From Gammaproteobacteria bacterium (GTDB lineage Bacteria; Pseudomonadota; Gammaproteobacteria; Thiohalomonadales; Thiohalomonadaceae): 56,012 nucleotides of DNA. Under the pieces are notes generated by a model. It had not been told where the DNA came from, ran no database searches, and saw only the letters and a list, made by a program, of their open reading frames with translations. The stretch spans positions 1-56,012 of the forward strand of contig JAPHTQ010000024.1 in NCBI GenBank assembly GCA_026196275.1. Direction: 5' to 3'. The translations under genes and the position numbers were made by a program. This document shows, piece after piece, positions 1 through 9,338 of this stretch (its first letter is position 1; every line of letters starts with the position of its first letter).

Positions 1-2
1 GC

Positions 3-410
3 CGGGTTGAGGCCGCAGAGCAGTTGCAACAGGGTCTACAGCACCACCCGGGACACGGCCAGCTCGCCCTGCTCTATGCACGACTGCAGGTCGAGAACGG
101 CGACCACGCCGGGGCGGTTCGGGTGATGCAGCACGCCTTGCAGGAGAGTCCGCAGAACGCCGACTTCCACGCCTTTCTCGCTGCTATCTACCAGCGTCAG
201 GGCGATTACCAAAACAGCATCGCCGCCTACCAGCACGCGCTTAGTCAGCAGCCGGGACAGGGGATCTGGTGGATGGGTATCGGCATCTCCCTGGAGAAAG
301 CCGGCAAGGGGCAAGAGGCCCTGAGCGCCTACCGCGAGGCGATCGACAGCAGCTCTCTCTCGGCACAGTTGCGCGACTACGTCAACGGACGGATCAAAGT
401 GCTGGAATAG
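3..410 (+). CDS. TPR-repeat protein, C-terminal part (MshN-like), 5' end cut by window
   Basis: The reading frame is open from the first bases of the window to a TAG at 408-410, so only the last ~136 residues are present and the true start lies outside. The visible part is helical tetratricopeptide repeats with the usual A/G/Y/A/P spacing (for example QGDYQNSIAAYQHALSQQPG), followed by WWMGIGISLEKAGKGQEALS and a short basic helix ending in IKVLE. This ending (W-x-G-x-G-I-S-L-E, then a last repeat and a YVNGRI-type helix) resembles the C-terminus of MSHA biogenesis protein MshN, but other periplasmic TPR scaffolds end similarly. No partner gene is visible upstream. The role is probably a protein-interaction scaffold; the pilus assignment is inference. 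Confidence 0.8.
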   Translation, partial: RVEAAEQLQQGLQHHPGHGQLALLYARLQVENGDHAGAVRVMQHALQESPQNADFHAFLAAIYQRQGDYQNSIAAYQHALSQQPGQGIWWMGIGISLEKAGKGQEALSAYREAIDSSSLSAQLRDYVNGRIKVLE

Positions 411-422
411 TCGCAGTTGACT

Positions 423-1139
423 CTACCCCCTCCCCGCCCGGGCACAGGCCCACACCTCCACCTCCCGCACCCCGGCCTGTCGCAGGGTTTTGGCAAACTC
501 GCTTACCGTCGCCCCGGTGGTCACCACATCATCGATAATGGCCACATGGGACGGCAGCTCCCCACGCACGGCAAACGCGCCACGCAGGTTGCTTTGTCGT
601 TCATCTCGTTTCAGTGAGGTTTGTGCCACGGTGTGGCGTACCCGTTGGCAGTGCTGCCAGTCCAGCGGGGTCGCCAGTCGGCTCGACACGATGCGGGCCA
701 GTTCAAGCGCCTGGTTGTAACCCCGCTCACCTATCCGTGCCGGACTCAGCGGTACAGGCAGCAACAACTCAGGCAGGGTTCCGGCAACCTCCTGCACGGC
801 CTCGGCCATCAGCCCGCCCAGCAGGGGTGCCAGTTCCAGACGATGGTTGAATTTCAGCCGTTGCAGCAGATGATCCATCGGCGGTGCGTAGCGAAAGGGA
901 ATCACAGCCCGAACATAGGGCGGAGGCCTTCGGCTGCAGGGGCCGCACTCCAAACCGGCCGTCGGCAGGGGGATGCCGCAATGCCGACAACACGACTCAT
1001 TGCGTGGCAGCTCGCTCAAACAGCTGCGACAGAGGTTATACGGCCGCTGTCCCCGCTGGCCACACAGCACACAGACCGGCGGATAGATAAAATCCTGGAC
1101 AAAATTTAGACACTTGTAAACCTTATCGTCCCTCTGCAT
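423..1139 (-). CDS. comF: ComF family phosphoribosyltransferase-like protein (double zinc finger + PRTase fold)
   Basis: ComF/GntX proteins help DNA uptake or use of external DNA in several bacteria; the biochemical activity is not settled. From the Met at 1139 the protein has 238 residues. CxxC pairs at about residues 23-26, 37-40, 51-54 and 66-69 form the N-terminal zinc-binding region. The PRPP-loop signature VAIIDDVVTTGATVSE lies near residue 200, and the family motif RGYNQA lies upstream of it. The frame stays open to 1205, but the extra 22 residues are low-complexity and lack family similarity, so the Met at 1139 is preferred (weak GGG at -7). It is divergent from bioB, and the BirA-like site overlaps its start. 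The gene converges on the TPR gene with a 12-nt gap. Confidence 0.9.
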   Translation of the reverse strand: MQRDDKVYKCLNFVQDFIYPPVCVLCGQRGQRPYNLCRSCLSELPRNESCCRHCGIPLPTAGLECGPCSRRPPPYVRAVIPFRYAPPMDHLLQRLKFNHRLELAPLLGGLMAEAVQEVAGTLPELLLPVPLSPARIGERGYNQALELARIVSSRLATPLDWQHCQRVRHTVAQTSLKRDERQSNLRGAFAVRGELPSHVAIIDDVVTTGATVSEFAKTLRQAGVREVEVWACARAGRG

Positions 1140-1146
1140 TTGACAG
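1114..1146 (+). promoter_or_regulatory. Candidate BirA (biotin repressor) operator upstream of bioB
   Basis: TTGTAAACC at 1114-1122 is identical to the conserved half-site of the enterobacterial bio operator. With the usual ~15-nt spacing, 1138-1146 reads ATTTGACAG, which matches 5 of 9 positions of GGTTTACAA. One arm is therefore perfect and the other degenerate. It sits about 75-107 nt before the bioB start and overlaps the comF start region. BirA-biotinyl-AMP control of this cluster is inferred from this match and from the operon content. Confidence 0.5.
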
Positions 1147-1220
1147 CCCATCCATGACCGGGAATACTCCTCCCCAAGTCTACTTGCCGCGCCAGCGCGG
1201 CTCAAACCGGGAATTTACGT

Positions 1221-2198
1221 ATGAATCAAACCGCCGCAGCCACCGCTGAGAAGGGCGATCTTCGCCACGACTGGAATCTTGAAGAGATCGAACAGCTGTT
1301 CGCCCTCCCCTTCAATGACCTCCTTTTTCAGGCCCAGCAGATCCACCGTCAGCACTTTGAGCCCAACACCGTGCAGGTCAGCACCCTGATTAACATCAAG
1401 ACCGGCGGCTGCGCCGAGGACTGCGGCTACTGCTCGCAGAGCGCCCATTTTGACACCGGCCTGGCGCGCGAGGCACTGATGGCGGTGGATGAGGTCGTCA
1501 GCGCGGCGAAGACCGCCCAGGAGGGCGGCGCCACCCGCTTCTGCATGGGAGCCGCCTGGCGCAAGCCCAGGACGAACGACATGGATCTGGTCATTGCCAT
1601 GATCAAGGGAGTCAAAGGACTCGGCATGGAGGCCTGCGTAACGCTGGGCATGCTGGAACCCGAGCAGGTGCAGCAGCTCAAGGAGGCGGGGCTCGATTAC
1701 TACAACCACAATATCGATACCTCGCCGGAGTACTACGACAAGGTGGTCACCACCCGCAAGTTCGCCGACCGCATCGATACCATCACCCGGGTGCGCGAGG
1801 CGGGGATCAACGTCTGCAGCGGCGGCATCCTCGGCATGGGCGAGGAGCGCCGTGACCGCGCCGCCATGCTGCAGGAGCTGGCCAACCTGCCCGAACACCC
1901 AGGTAGCGTACCGATCAACCTGCTGGTGAAGGTGCCGGGCACGCCGCTGGGCGATACACCCGACCTCGATATCTTCGAATTCATCCGCACCATCGCCGTG
2001 GCGCGTCTCATGATGCCCGCCTCCTACGTGCGCCTCTCCGCCGGCCGCGAGACGATGCACGACGAGGCCCAGGCGCTCTGTTTCCTGGCCGGCGCCAACT
2101 CGTTGTTCTATGGCGACAAACTGCTGACCACCGAGAACGCCACCACCGACCACGACAAGGCCCTGTTCCAGCGCCTCGGTATTCAGGCTGAGGGTTAA
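1221..2198 (+). CDS. bioB: Biotin synthase
   Basis: Radical-SAM enzyme that inserts sulfur into dethiobiotin, the last step of biotin synthesis. It has 325 residues, the normal length. The radical-SAM cluster motif C64-x3-C68-x2-C71 is in [13 protein letters not shown]. The BioB motifs [12 protein letters not shown] and [13 protein letters not shown], and the asparagine/arginine set around the [2Fe-2S] cluster (including VRLSAGRE), are present. The ATG at 1221 starts at the first family-like residues. It is the first gene of bioBFHCD, has the BirA-like operator upstream, and is followed by a long palindromic repeat before bioF. Confidence 0.98.
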   Translation: MNQTAAATAEKGDLRHDWNLEEIEQLFALPFNDLLFQAQQIHRQHFEPNTVQVSTLINIKTGGCAEDCGYCSQSAHFDTGLAREALMAVDEVVSAAKTAQEGGATRFCMGAAWRKPRTNDMDLVIAMIKGVKGLGMEACVTLGMLEPEQVQQLKEAGLDYYNHNIDTSPEYYDKVVTTRKFADRIDTITRVREAGINVCSGGILGMGEERRDRAAMLQELANLPEHPGSVPINLLVKVPGTPLGDTPDLDIFEFIRTIAVARLMMPASYVRLSAGRETMHDEAQALCFLAGANSLFYGDKLLTTENATTDHDKALFQRLGIQAEG

Positions 2199-2204
2199 TT
2201 TTCT

Positions 2205-2338
2205 GCCACAGAGAGCACAGAGGACACGGAGAAAAGCACCATGCCATCTCATAAGATCGCTGCGCCAGGATGTGATCTGCATTACCCGCACCGTGAGACC
2301 GTCATTTCGCCCTCTGTGATCTCTGTGCCCTCTGTGGC
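2205..2338. repeat. Long intergenic palindrome, family A copy 1 (CACAGAG units), bioB|bioF
   Basis: Arms at 2205-2231 and 2310-2338 are imperfect inverted repeats; by hand 23 of 27 positions match. Each arm is three tandem units with core CACAGAG at a 9-nt step, and the loop is ~78 nt. The left arm starts 6 nt after the bioB stop and the right arm ends 12 nt before the bioF ATG, so the element fills the gap. The frames it produces ([20 protein letters not shown] type) are spurious. Confidence 0.85.
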
Positions 2339-2350
2339 AAAAAAAGGCCA

Positions 2351-3547
2351 ATGAAAAACCTTGCCGCTGAACTGGCCGCCCGCGAAGCGGCCGGGCTCTA
2401 TCGCCGTCGCCGCACCATCGACGGCCCGCAGGGGCCGTTGCTGCGCTGTGACGGCCACGAGCTGCTCAGCTTCTGCAGCAACGACTACCTGGGGCTGGCC
2501 AACCACCCGGAAGTGATCGCGGCGCTGAAGCGCGGTGCCGATGAATACGGCGTCGGCAGCGGCGCGGCGCATCTGGTTAACGGCCACTCACGGGCTCACC
2601 AGCAGCTGGAAGAGGAGCTGGCCGCCTTCACCAGGCGGCCCCGCGCCCTGCTCTTCTCCACCGGCTATATGGCCAACCTCGGGGTAGTCAGTGCCCTGGC
2701 CGGTGTCGGCGATGGCGTATTCGAGGATAGACTCAACCACGCCTCGCTGCTGGACGCCGGGCTGCTCTCCCGTGCCCGTCTCAGCCGTTATCCCCATGGT
2801 GATGCCAACACACTGGATAAGAAGCTCGGCGGCAGCAAGGCGAAGGAAAAGTTCATACTCACTGACGGCGTCTTCAGTATGGATGGCGATATCGCCCCGC
2901 TGCCGGCGCTGGCCTTGGCGGCCGAAAAACACGACGCCTGGCTGATGGTGGACGACGCCCACGGCCTGGGTGTGCTGGGCCACAACGGCGGCGGCAGCCT
3001 GGAGCATTTCGGCCTGGGCATCGAGGAGGTACCGATCCTGATGGGTACCCTGGGCAAGGGTTTGGGCAGCTTCGGCGCCTTTGTCGCCGGCGGCGACCAT
3101 CTCATCGAATACCTGATCAACACCGCCCGCCCCTACATCTACACCACCGCCACCCCACCCGCCGTGGCCGAAGCGACCCGGGCCAGCCTGAGACTGGTGC
3201 AAAGCGAGGGCTGGCGGCGGGAGAAGTTACAGGCGCTGATCCGGCGTTTCCGTGACGGAGCCGGTCAGTTGGGGCTTCGGCTGATGGATTCACCCACGCC
3301 GATCCAGCCGCTGCTGATCGGCGATGCCGCCGAGGCGCTGCGCCTCAGCGAGGCACTGCTGGCGCAGGGGATCCTGATCAGCGCCATCCGCCCGCCTACC
3401 GTCCCCGAGGGCACGGCGCGGCTGCGCATCACCCTCTCTGCCGCCCACAGCGAGACGCAGGTCGACCGATTGCTCGATGCGCTTGGGGCGGTCTGTCCCA
3501 GAAAAAACAGTCGCACCGCAGAGGGGGCCGAGGGCACAAAGCCATGA
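2351..3547 (+). CDS. bioF: 8-amino-7-oxononanoate synthase
   Basis: PLP-dependent alpha-oxoamine synthase that condenses pimeloyl-ACP with L-alanine, the first committed step of biotin ring assembly. The PLP lysine is K236 in [13 protein letters not shown]. The [11 protein letters not shown] motif and the [11 protein letters not shown]-terminal signature are present. At 398 residues it is slightly longer than usual, because the last ~15 residues ([15 protein letters not shown]) are encoded by a lone family-A repeat arm, so the native C-terminus was probably extended by repeat insertion. The start ATG follows AAAAAAAGGCC, which can serve as the ribosome binding site at the edge of repeat copy 1. 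Confidence 0.97.
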   Translation: MKNLAAELAAREAAGLYRRRRTIDGPQGPLLRCDGHELLSFCSNDYLGLANHPEVIAALKRGADEYGVGSGAAHLVNGHSRAHQQLEEELAAFTRRPRALLFSTGYMANLGVVSALAGVGDGVFEDRLNHASLLDAGLLSRARLSRYPHGDANTLDKKLGGSKAKEKFILTDGVFSMDGDIAPLPALALAAEKHDAWLMVDDAHGLGVLGHNGGGSLEHFGLGIEEVPILMGTLGKGLGSFGAFVAGGDHLIEYLINTARPYIYTTATPPAVAEATRASLRLVQSEGWRREKLQALIRRFRDGAGQLGLRLMDSPTPIQPLLIGDAAEALRLSEALLAQGILISAIRPPTVPEGTARLRITLSAAHSETQVDRLLDALGAVCPRKNSRTAEGAEGTKP

Positions 3548-3632
3548 TCGAGATAAAGCTGAATTGTCTGCCTTTTGAAGTATTCGGGCAACGGCCAGCT
3601 CCGGTGGCGAGTGCGCCCTATAGAGCGATCAG

Positions 3633-3721
3633 CCGCAAAGGCGCAGAGACGCAAAGGTACCGAAGAGAATGTCGAAACGGGCAAATCCGGGTCACACCTC
3701 CGCGCCTTTGCGCCTCTGCGG
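3633..3721. repeat. Long intergenic palindrome, family A copy 2 (CGCARAG units), bioF|bioH
   Basis: Arms at 3633-3657 and 3697-3721 match at about 20 of 25 positions by hand, and every difference is A/G. The unit CGCARAG repeats every 8 nt and the loop is 39 nt. A third, unpaired arm of the same type lies at about 3514-3540, inside the 3' end of bioF, so this copy is compound. The right arm ends 16 nt before the bioH ATG. Confidence 0.85.
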
Positions 3722-3737
3722 TAAATTGGATTTAGCC

Positions 3738-4502
3738 ATGACGCTCTATATCGAAACACATGGCAACGGCCCGGACCTGGTACTGCTGCACGGCTGGGGG
3801 CTGCATAGCGGCCTCTTTGGCCCGGTTATCGAACCACTGGCCAAGCGGTTCCGACTGCACCTTGTTGACCTTCCCGGCCATGGCCGAAGCCCAATGCTTG
3901 AGGATGAGTACACCCTCGAAAATGTGGCAAAGGCAGTAGCTGATGCGGTACCAAACCATGCCCTGTGGCTCGGCTGGTCACTGGGAGGGCGTATCACCCT
4001 GGCGGCAGCCGCCGCGGGCGCCGCTGTCGAGAAAATGATCCTGGTCGGCGCCAATCCATGCTTTACGCAAAAACCGGCCTGGCCCCACGCCATGCCCGAG
4101 GCGGAGCTGGAGCAGTTTGCCGCTGCGCTGCGCAACGACTACAAGGCGACCCTGCAGCGCTTTGTTGCGCTGCAGTCGCGCGGTTCCGCCTCGGCCCGTG
4201 AAGAGCTGCGCACCCTGCGCGAGGAGTTGTTCGCCCACGGCGAACCCGACCCGCGGGCCCTCGCCGGCGGGCTGGCGACCCTGCGTGATACCGACCTGCG
4301 CCCCACCCTTGCCGGCATCGGGCAACCAACACTGCTGCTGCACGGCGAGCGCGACACCCTCACCCCGCTGGCAGCGGCCGAGTACACCGCAGCACAACTG
4401 CCCAACGGCAAACTCGAGGTGATCGCAGGCGCCGGTCACGCCCCCTTCATCTCCCACCCCGACGCTTTTATCCGCGCAGTACGGAGGTTTCTCGATGCAT
4501 AA
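3738..4502 (+). CDS. bioH: Pimeloyl-[acyl-carrier protein] methyl ester esterase
   Basis: Alpha/beta hydrolase that removes the methyl ester from pimeloyl-ACP methyl ester and so ends the disguise introduced by BioC. It has 254 residues from the ATG at 3738. The upstream in-frame extension back to 3669 is repeat-derived and lacks family similarity. Seen in the sequence: oxyanion region LLHGWGLHSG, nucleophile Ser81 in GWSLGG, catalytic Asp in HGERDTLTPL near residue 205, and catalytic His in GAGHAPFISHP near residue 235. It lies between bioF and bioC, consistent with the BioC-BioH route to pimelate. Confidence 0.96.
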   Translation: MTLYIETHGNGPDLVLLHGWGLHSGLFGPVIEPLAKRFRLHLVDLPGHGRSPMLEDEYTLENVAKAVADAVPNHALWLGWSLGGRITLAAAAAGAAVEKMILVGANPCFTQKPAWPHAMPEAELEQFAAALRNDYKATLQRFVALQSRGSASAREELRTLREELFAHGEPDPRALAGGLATLRDTDLRPTLAGIGQPTLLLHGERDTLTPLAAAEYTAAQLPNGKLEVIAGAGHAPFISHPDAFIRAVRRFLDA

Positions 4503-4510
4503 ACACATAA

Positions 4511-4624
4511 AACGCAAAGTTCGCAAAGACGCAGAGTACGCGAAGGGTTCAATGCGAAAACATCTGCTCTGCACTCTTGCACTATTCATCTTTGCGTCCT
4601 CTGCGTCTCTGCGACCTCTGCGTT
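4511..4624. repeat. Long intergenic palindrome, family A copy 3 (CGCARAG units), bioH|bioC
   Basis: Arms at 4511-4545 and 4590-4624 match at 30 of 35 positions by hand, with four CGCARAG units per arm stepped 8-9 nt and a 44-nt loop. The left arm starts 8 nt after the bioH stop. The right arm ends 10 nt before the bioC ATG and is followed at once by TTAAGG, which is the best ribosome binding site candidate for bioC. Confidence 0.85.
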
Positions 4625-4634
4625 AAGGTTTTTC

Positions 4635-6190
<1,556 letters not shown>

Positions 6191-6196
6191 GCCTCC

Positions 6197-6694
6197 TCAA
6201 TAGAGGTCGTGCAGACCGCCGTAGAGACCGAGCACAAAACGCTCCCGATCCGGCGCCTTGTCCCTGACGATGCAGTAGCCACCGATCTGCTCCATGGAGA
6301 AGCGATCGCTGTTGCGCACATCCGCCGGCACGTGTGACAGCACCACCTCATTGAACGCATCCGACTCGCTGTCGCGCACATAGCGGGCAACGCAGTAGGT
6401 GTAGTGATAGTTTTCATCATAGATGGCGATATTAAAGCGATTGACCCGCTCGACTTCGCCGCTGTGGGAGTAGAGATCCGGCTTATGCTCGAACTCCTCC
6501 TCCGGAACCCACATTCCCAGCGAATACTCCTCGAAACTGAAGCCGTGGCGGTGCTGCATCATATACTCCCACAACAGAAAGTACTCCAGGGTGACATAGC
6601 GGATACTGCTCTGCCCCTCGCGGTTGACCATCCGGCAGCGGATCAGTTTCTGGAAACCATTGTCACCCGCCTGGGGTGTCTCATCTGTCATCAT
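6197..6694 (-). CDS. Uncharacterised protein of 165 residues
   Basis: I do not recognise this family. From the preferred start (AAGAGG nine nt before the first ATG of an ATG-ATG pair at 6694) the product is acidic, soluble, and rich in Tyr, Glu and Phe. It has no signal peptide or membrane segment. Conspicuous parts are IRYVTLEYFLLWEYMMQHRHGFSFEEYSLGMWVPEEEF, NFHYTYCVARYV-like strands and a C-terminal FVLGLYGGLHDLY. It has only a few cysteines and no obvious metal site. It converges on bioD with a 6-nt gap and is separated from rpoH by its own spacer. The next upstream gene on the same strand, rpoH, ends in a terminator, so this gene probably has its own promoter in the 6695-6810 spacer. Confidence 0.75.
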   Translation of the reverse strand: MMTDETPQAGDNGFQKLIRCRMVNREGQSSIRYVTLEYFLLWEYMMQHRHGFSFEEYSLGMWVPEEEFEHKPDLYSHSGEVERVNRFNIAIYDENYHYTYCVARYVRDSESDAFNEVVLSHVPADVRNSDRFSMEQIGGYCIVRDKAPDRERFVLGLYGGLHDLY

Positions 6695-6810
6695 CGGCTT
6701 CAACCTCTTGGCGCGCCCGCACGGTGCAGGCTTCATTCCTTGGCGTCAGTGTCCAATATACCCTATCGTCACCGGCCACAACAGCTTGGCAGGCTGCCGC
6801 TGACAGATAA

Positions 6811-6838
6811 AAAAGGGGTCTCCGTGGAGACCCCTTTT
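6811..6838 (-). terminator. Rho-independent terminator of rpoH
   Basis: Perfect 13-nt inverted repeat, AAAAGGGGTCTCC and GGAGACCCCTTTT, separated by only two bases (a four-base loop if the top pair opens). It lies 21 nt beyond the rpoH stop, and on the minus strand the stem ends in a T run continuing as TTTTTTATC. Confidence 0.85.
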
Positions 6839-6859
6839 GCTTCTGTTACCGTCCGCGGC

Positions 6860-7714
6860 TCAGGCAGCCAGGACGTTCTTCAGCTTTTTCATCGCATTCT
6901 TCTCCAACTGACGAATGCGCTCGGCGGAAATATCATATTTATCCGCCAGCTCCTGCAGCGTCACCTTGTCCTCGGTCAGCCAGCGTGAGGCAACGATATC
7001 CCGACTGCGCTCATCAAGACCACTGAGGGCCTCGTGCAGCTGGTTGTTATTGTGGCTGGTCCACTGCTCCTCCTCGACCTGGGTGGCCGGTTCGAAGCGG
7101 ACATCCTGCAGATAACTGGAGGGGGTCACCACCATATCGTCGTCATCATCACTGTCCGGCGAGTTGTCGAAGGCCATGTCACGACCACTCAGGCGCGACT
7201 CCATCTCCAGCACATCGGCACGGGTCACGCCGAGGGTTTCGGCGACGTTATCGACCTCTTCACTGGAGAACCAGCCCAGACGCTTCTTGGAACTGCGCAG
7301 ATTGAAAAACAGCTTGCGCTGCGCCTTGGTGGTCGCCACCTTGACGATGCGCCAATTACGCAGGATAAATTCGTGGATCTCGGCACGGATCCAGTGCACC
7401 GCGAAGGAGACCAGACGCACATTCATGGTCGGGTCGAAACGGCGCACCGCCTTCATCAGGCCGATATTTCCCTCCTGGATGAGGTCGGCGTGGGGCAGGC
7501 CGTAGCCGCCGTAGCCGCGAGCGATATGGGCAACAAAGCGCAGGTGTGACATAATCAGCTTGCGCGCTGCGGCGATATCCTCATCGTCGCGGTAACGGAC
7601 AGCCAGCTCGTGCTCTTCCTCGGCACTCAGCACCGGAATGCGGTTGACCGCCTGGCTGTACGCCTCGATGCTGCTCATCGGAAAATTCATCTGTATATCC
7701 AGAGCCTTGGACAT
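6860..7714 (-). CDS. rpoH: RNA polymerase sigma-32 factor (heat shock)
   Basis: Alternative sigma factor that directs RNA polymerase to heat-shock promoters. It has 284 residues, the family length. Region 2 reads [18 protein letters not shown] through [22 protein letters not shown]. The RpoH-specific box QRKLFFNLR is at residues 132-140. Region 4 ends with the helix-turn-helix [27 protein letters not shown]. The start has GGGAGGAAT as ribosome binding site. It lies downstream of ftsYEX, as in E. coli, but a GGDEF regulator gene is inserted between ftsX and rpoH. A good sigma-70 promoter precedes it, and a terminator follows. Confidence 0.98.
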   Translation of the reverse strand: MSKALDIQMNFPMSSIEAYSQAVNRIPVLSAEEEHELAVRYRDDEDIAAARKLIMSHLRFVAHIARGYGGYGLPHADLIQEGNIGLMKAVRRFDPTMNVRLVSFAVHWIRAEIHEFILRNWRIVKVATTKAQRKLFFNLRSSKKRLGWFSSEEVDNVAETLGVTRADVLEMESRLSGRDMAFDNSPDSDDDDDMVVTPSSYLQDVRFEPATQVEEEQWTSHNNNQLHEALSGLDERSRDIVASRWLTEDKVTLQELADKYDISAERIRQLEKNAMKKLKNVLAA

Positions 7715-7759
7715 TTGATTCCTCCCAACTAAAACCGTTCATGGCAAACACTATAACCT

Positions 7760-7788
7760 ACTATAGCACTCAGGTATTACGTTGCCAA
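7760..7788 (-). promoter_or_regulatory. Sigma-70 promoter of rpoH
   Basis: Read on the minus strand: -35 TTGGCA (7783-7788), a 17-nt spacer, and -10 TATAGT (7760-7765). Each hexamer matches consensus at 5 of 6 positions and the spacing is ideal. It lies 46 nt before the rpoH ATG. Confidence 0.7.
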
Positions 7789-7844
7789 GCCTTTTCGTTG
7801 GTCTTTAAGACAGAGCCCGATCCCACAAGTTCCTCCGCACGAGA

Positions 7845-9209
7845 TCAGGCACTGGACGCCGCCCCCAGCGCCAGCGCTACCGGTGCTGCGCCTGCGGGCG
7901 TGAAGTGGACACGGTTACGTCCCGCCAGCTTGCTGGCGTAGAGGGCTTCGTCGGCCAGTCTCAGCAAGGCATTGAGATCCGCCTGTGGGTGATCCTCGCT
8001 ACCGGCCATACCGATGCTGATGGTGAAGGGTACCCCCTCCGGATGCAGTATCTCGACAGCTTGACGCAACCCCTCTGCCCGGTACATGGCATCCTTGCGT
8101 AGCGTATGGGGCAGCAACACAACGAACTCCTCGCCACCAAAACGGATCACTGTGGCATCCGGGAAGTGGCGATTCAGCAGTTCACCCAAAGCCACCAGAA
8201 TATGGTCACCCACAAGGTGTCCCTGATCGTCATTGATCTGCTTGAAGTGATCGATATCGATAATCATAGACCAGAACGGCTGATTTTCAGCGGCGTTGCG
8301 CAGTGACTCACCGTGCTCAAACAGGTAGTGGCGGTTGCGCACTCCGGTAAGGGAATCGGTGGTTGCCACCTTCTCCATCGCCTGTGTCTGCCGTTGCAGC
8401 ACATCGTACTGTTGTTTGATCAACATCAGCGAGTGAATGCGCGCCATCAGCACCTCTTCGATCATCGGCTTATTGATGAAGTCGTTGGCCCCGGCGTGAA
8501 AGGCCTCCACCTGGGTACGGCTGCAGTCACTGCCGGTGATCATCAATACCGGTAGCGTCTGGCGTGAATACTGATAGCGGGTGCGGATGGCATGCAACAG
8601 ATCACCCCCGGTCATCGACTGCAGATGAAAATCGGTCAAAACAAGATCGAACTGCTCCGCCTCATCCCGTTCCGCCTCAGGGGTATCATGGCGTCGCTGC
8701 AGGATAGCCAGCGCCTCTTCTGCGGAGCTCACATGGGTGACCTGCAGACCATGCCGCTCAAGGATGCGCAGGGTGAAGGTTGCCGCGGTAAGACTGTCTT
8801 CGACATAGAGTACCCGCCCGACCAGACCGGTACTACGCTGATTAAAGGCCTTGATGAACTGGCCAAATAAGGGATAGCCATGGGATTTGTCAAAGTAATC
8901 GGTCACCCCAGCGGCGAATCCCTCTTTCAACAACCGCTCATTGGCATCACCGGAGATCACGATCACCGGGGTAAACCGGTGCCGGCTGGAGGCGCGCACC
9001 CGACGGCACAGATCCAACCCATCGATGTCGGAGAGCATCAGGGCAGTGGTAATCAGGTCGTACTGTTGCTGGTCCAGCTGTTCTAGTGCCTCAAGCCCAC
9101 CGGCGCAGGCGGTGATCTCGGCCCCCTCGATCACCTCGGTCAAAATGCGAATGACGATCTCCCGAGAGACCGCCGAACCGTCCACCACCATAATCCGGCT
9201 TTGCGCCAT
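7845..9209 (-). CDS. REC-REC-GGDEF response regulator, diguanylate cyclase
   Basis: PleD-like layout of 454 residues: receiver 1 (about 3-122), receiver 2 (about 131-255), a coiled linker, and GGDEF (about 285-440). Receiver 2 has the phosphoryl Asp D193 in LVLTDFHL. In receiver 1 the matching position is Ala56 (YDLITTALML), so it should not be phosphorylated in the usual way. The cyclase active site is intact as GGEEF (358-362), with DIDHFKQIND upstream. The residues where an inhibitory RxxD site would be are FPDA, so product inhibition through a canonical I-site is not expected. No cognate histidine kinase is adjacent. It lies between ftsX and rpoH. Predicted to make c-di-GMP in the cytoplasm. 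Confidence 0.93.
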   Translation of the reverse strand: MAQSRIMVVDGSAVSREIVIRILTEVIEGAEITACAGGLEALEQLDQQQYDLITTALMLSDIDGLDLCRRVRASSRHRFTPVIVISGDANERLLKEGFAAGVTDYFDKSHGYPLFGQFIKAFNQRSTGLVGRVLYVEDSLTAATFTLRILERHGLQVTHVSSAEEALAILQRRHDTPEAERDEAEQFDLVLTDFHLQSMTGGDLLHAIRTRYQYSRQTLPVLMITGSDCSRTQVEAFHAGANDFINKPMIEEVLMARIHSLMLIKQQYDVLQRQTQAMEKVATTDSLTGVRNRHYLFEHGESLRNAAENQPFWSMIIDIDHFKQINDDQGHLVGDHILVALGELLNRHFPDATVIRFGGEEFVVLLPHTLRKDAMYRAEGLRQAVEILHPEGVPFTISIGMAGSEDHPQADLNALLRLADEALYASKLAGRNRVHFTPAGAAPVALALGAASSA

Positions 9210-9338
9210 TTCAGACCCCCCCCTGCTGACTGTTTGCCCGCTACCCCGGCATCCTCACAATCCACTGTTATTTTTATGGCTTATGTGTTTTATTTTTATA
9301 GCTATTTTTGCATGATACCACGTTGTGTAAGGTTATTA

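Noticed and set aside
1215-2351. A 378-codon minus-strand frame antisense to bioB
   Set aside because: Shadow frame whose N-terminus ([11 protein letters not shown] type) is translated palindromic repeat.
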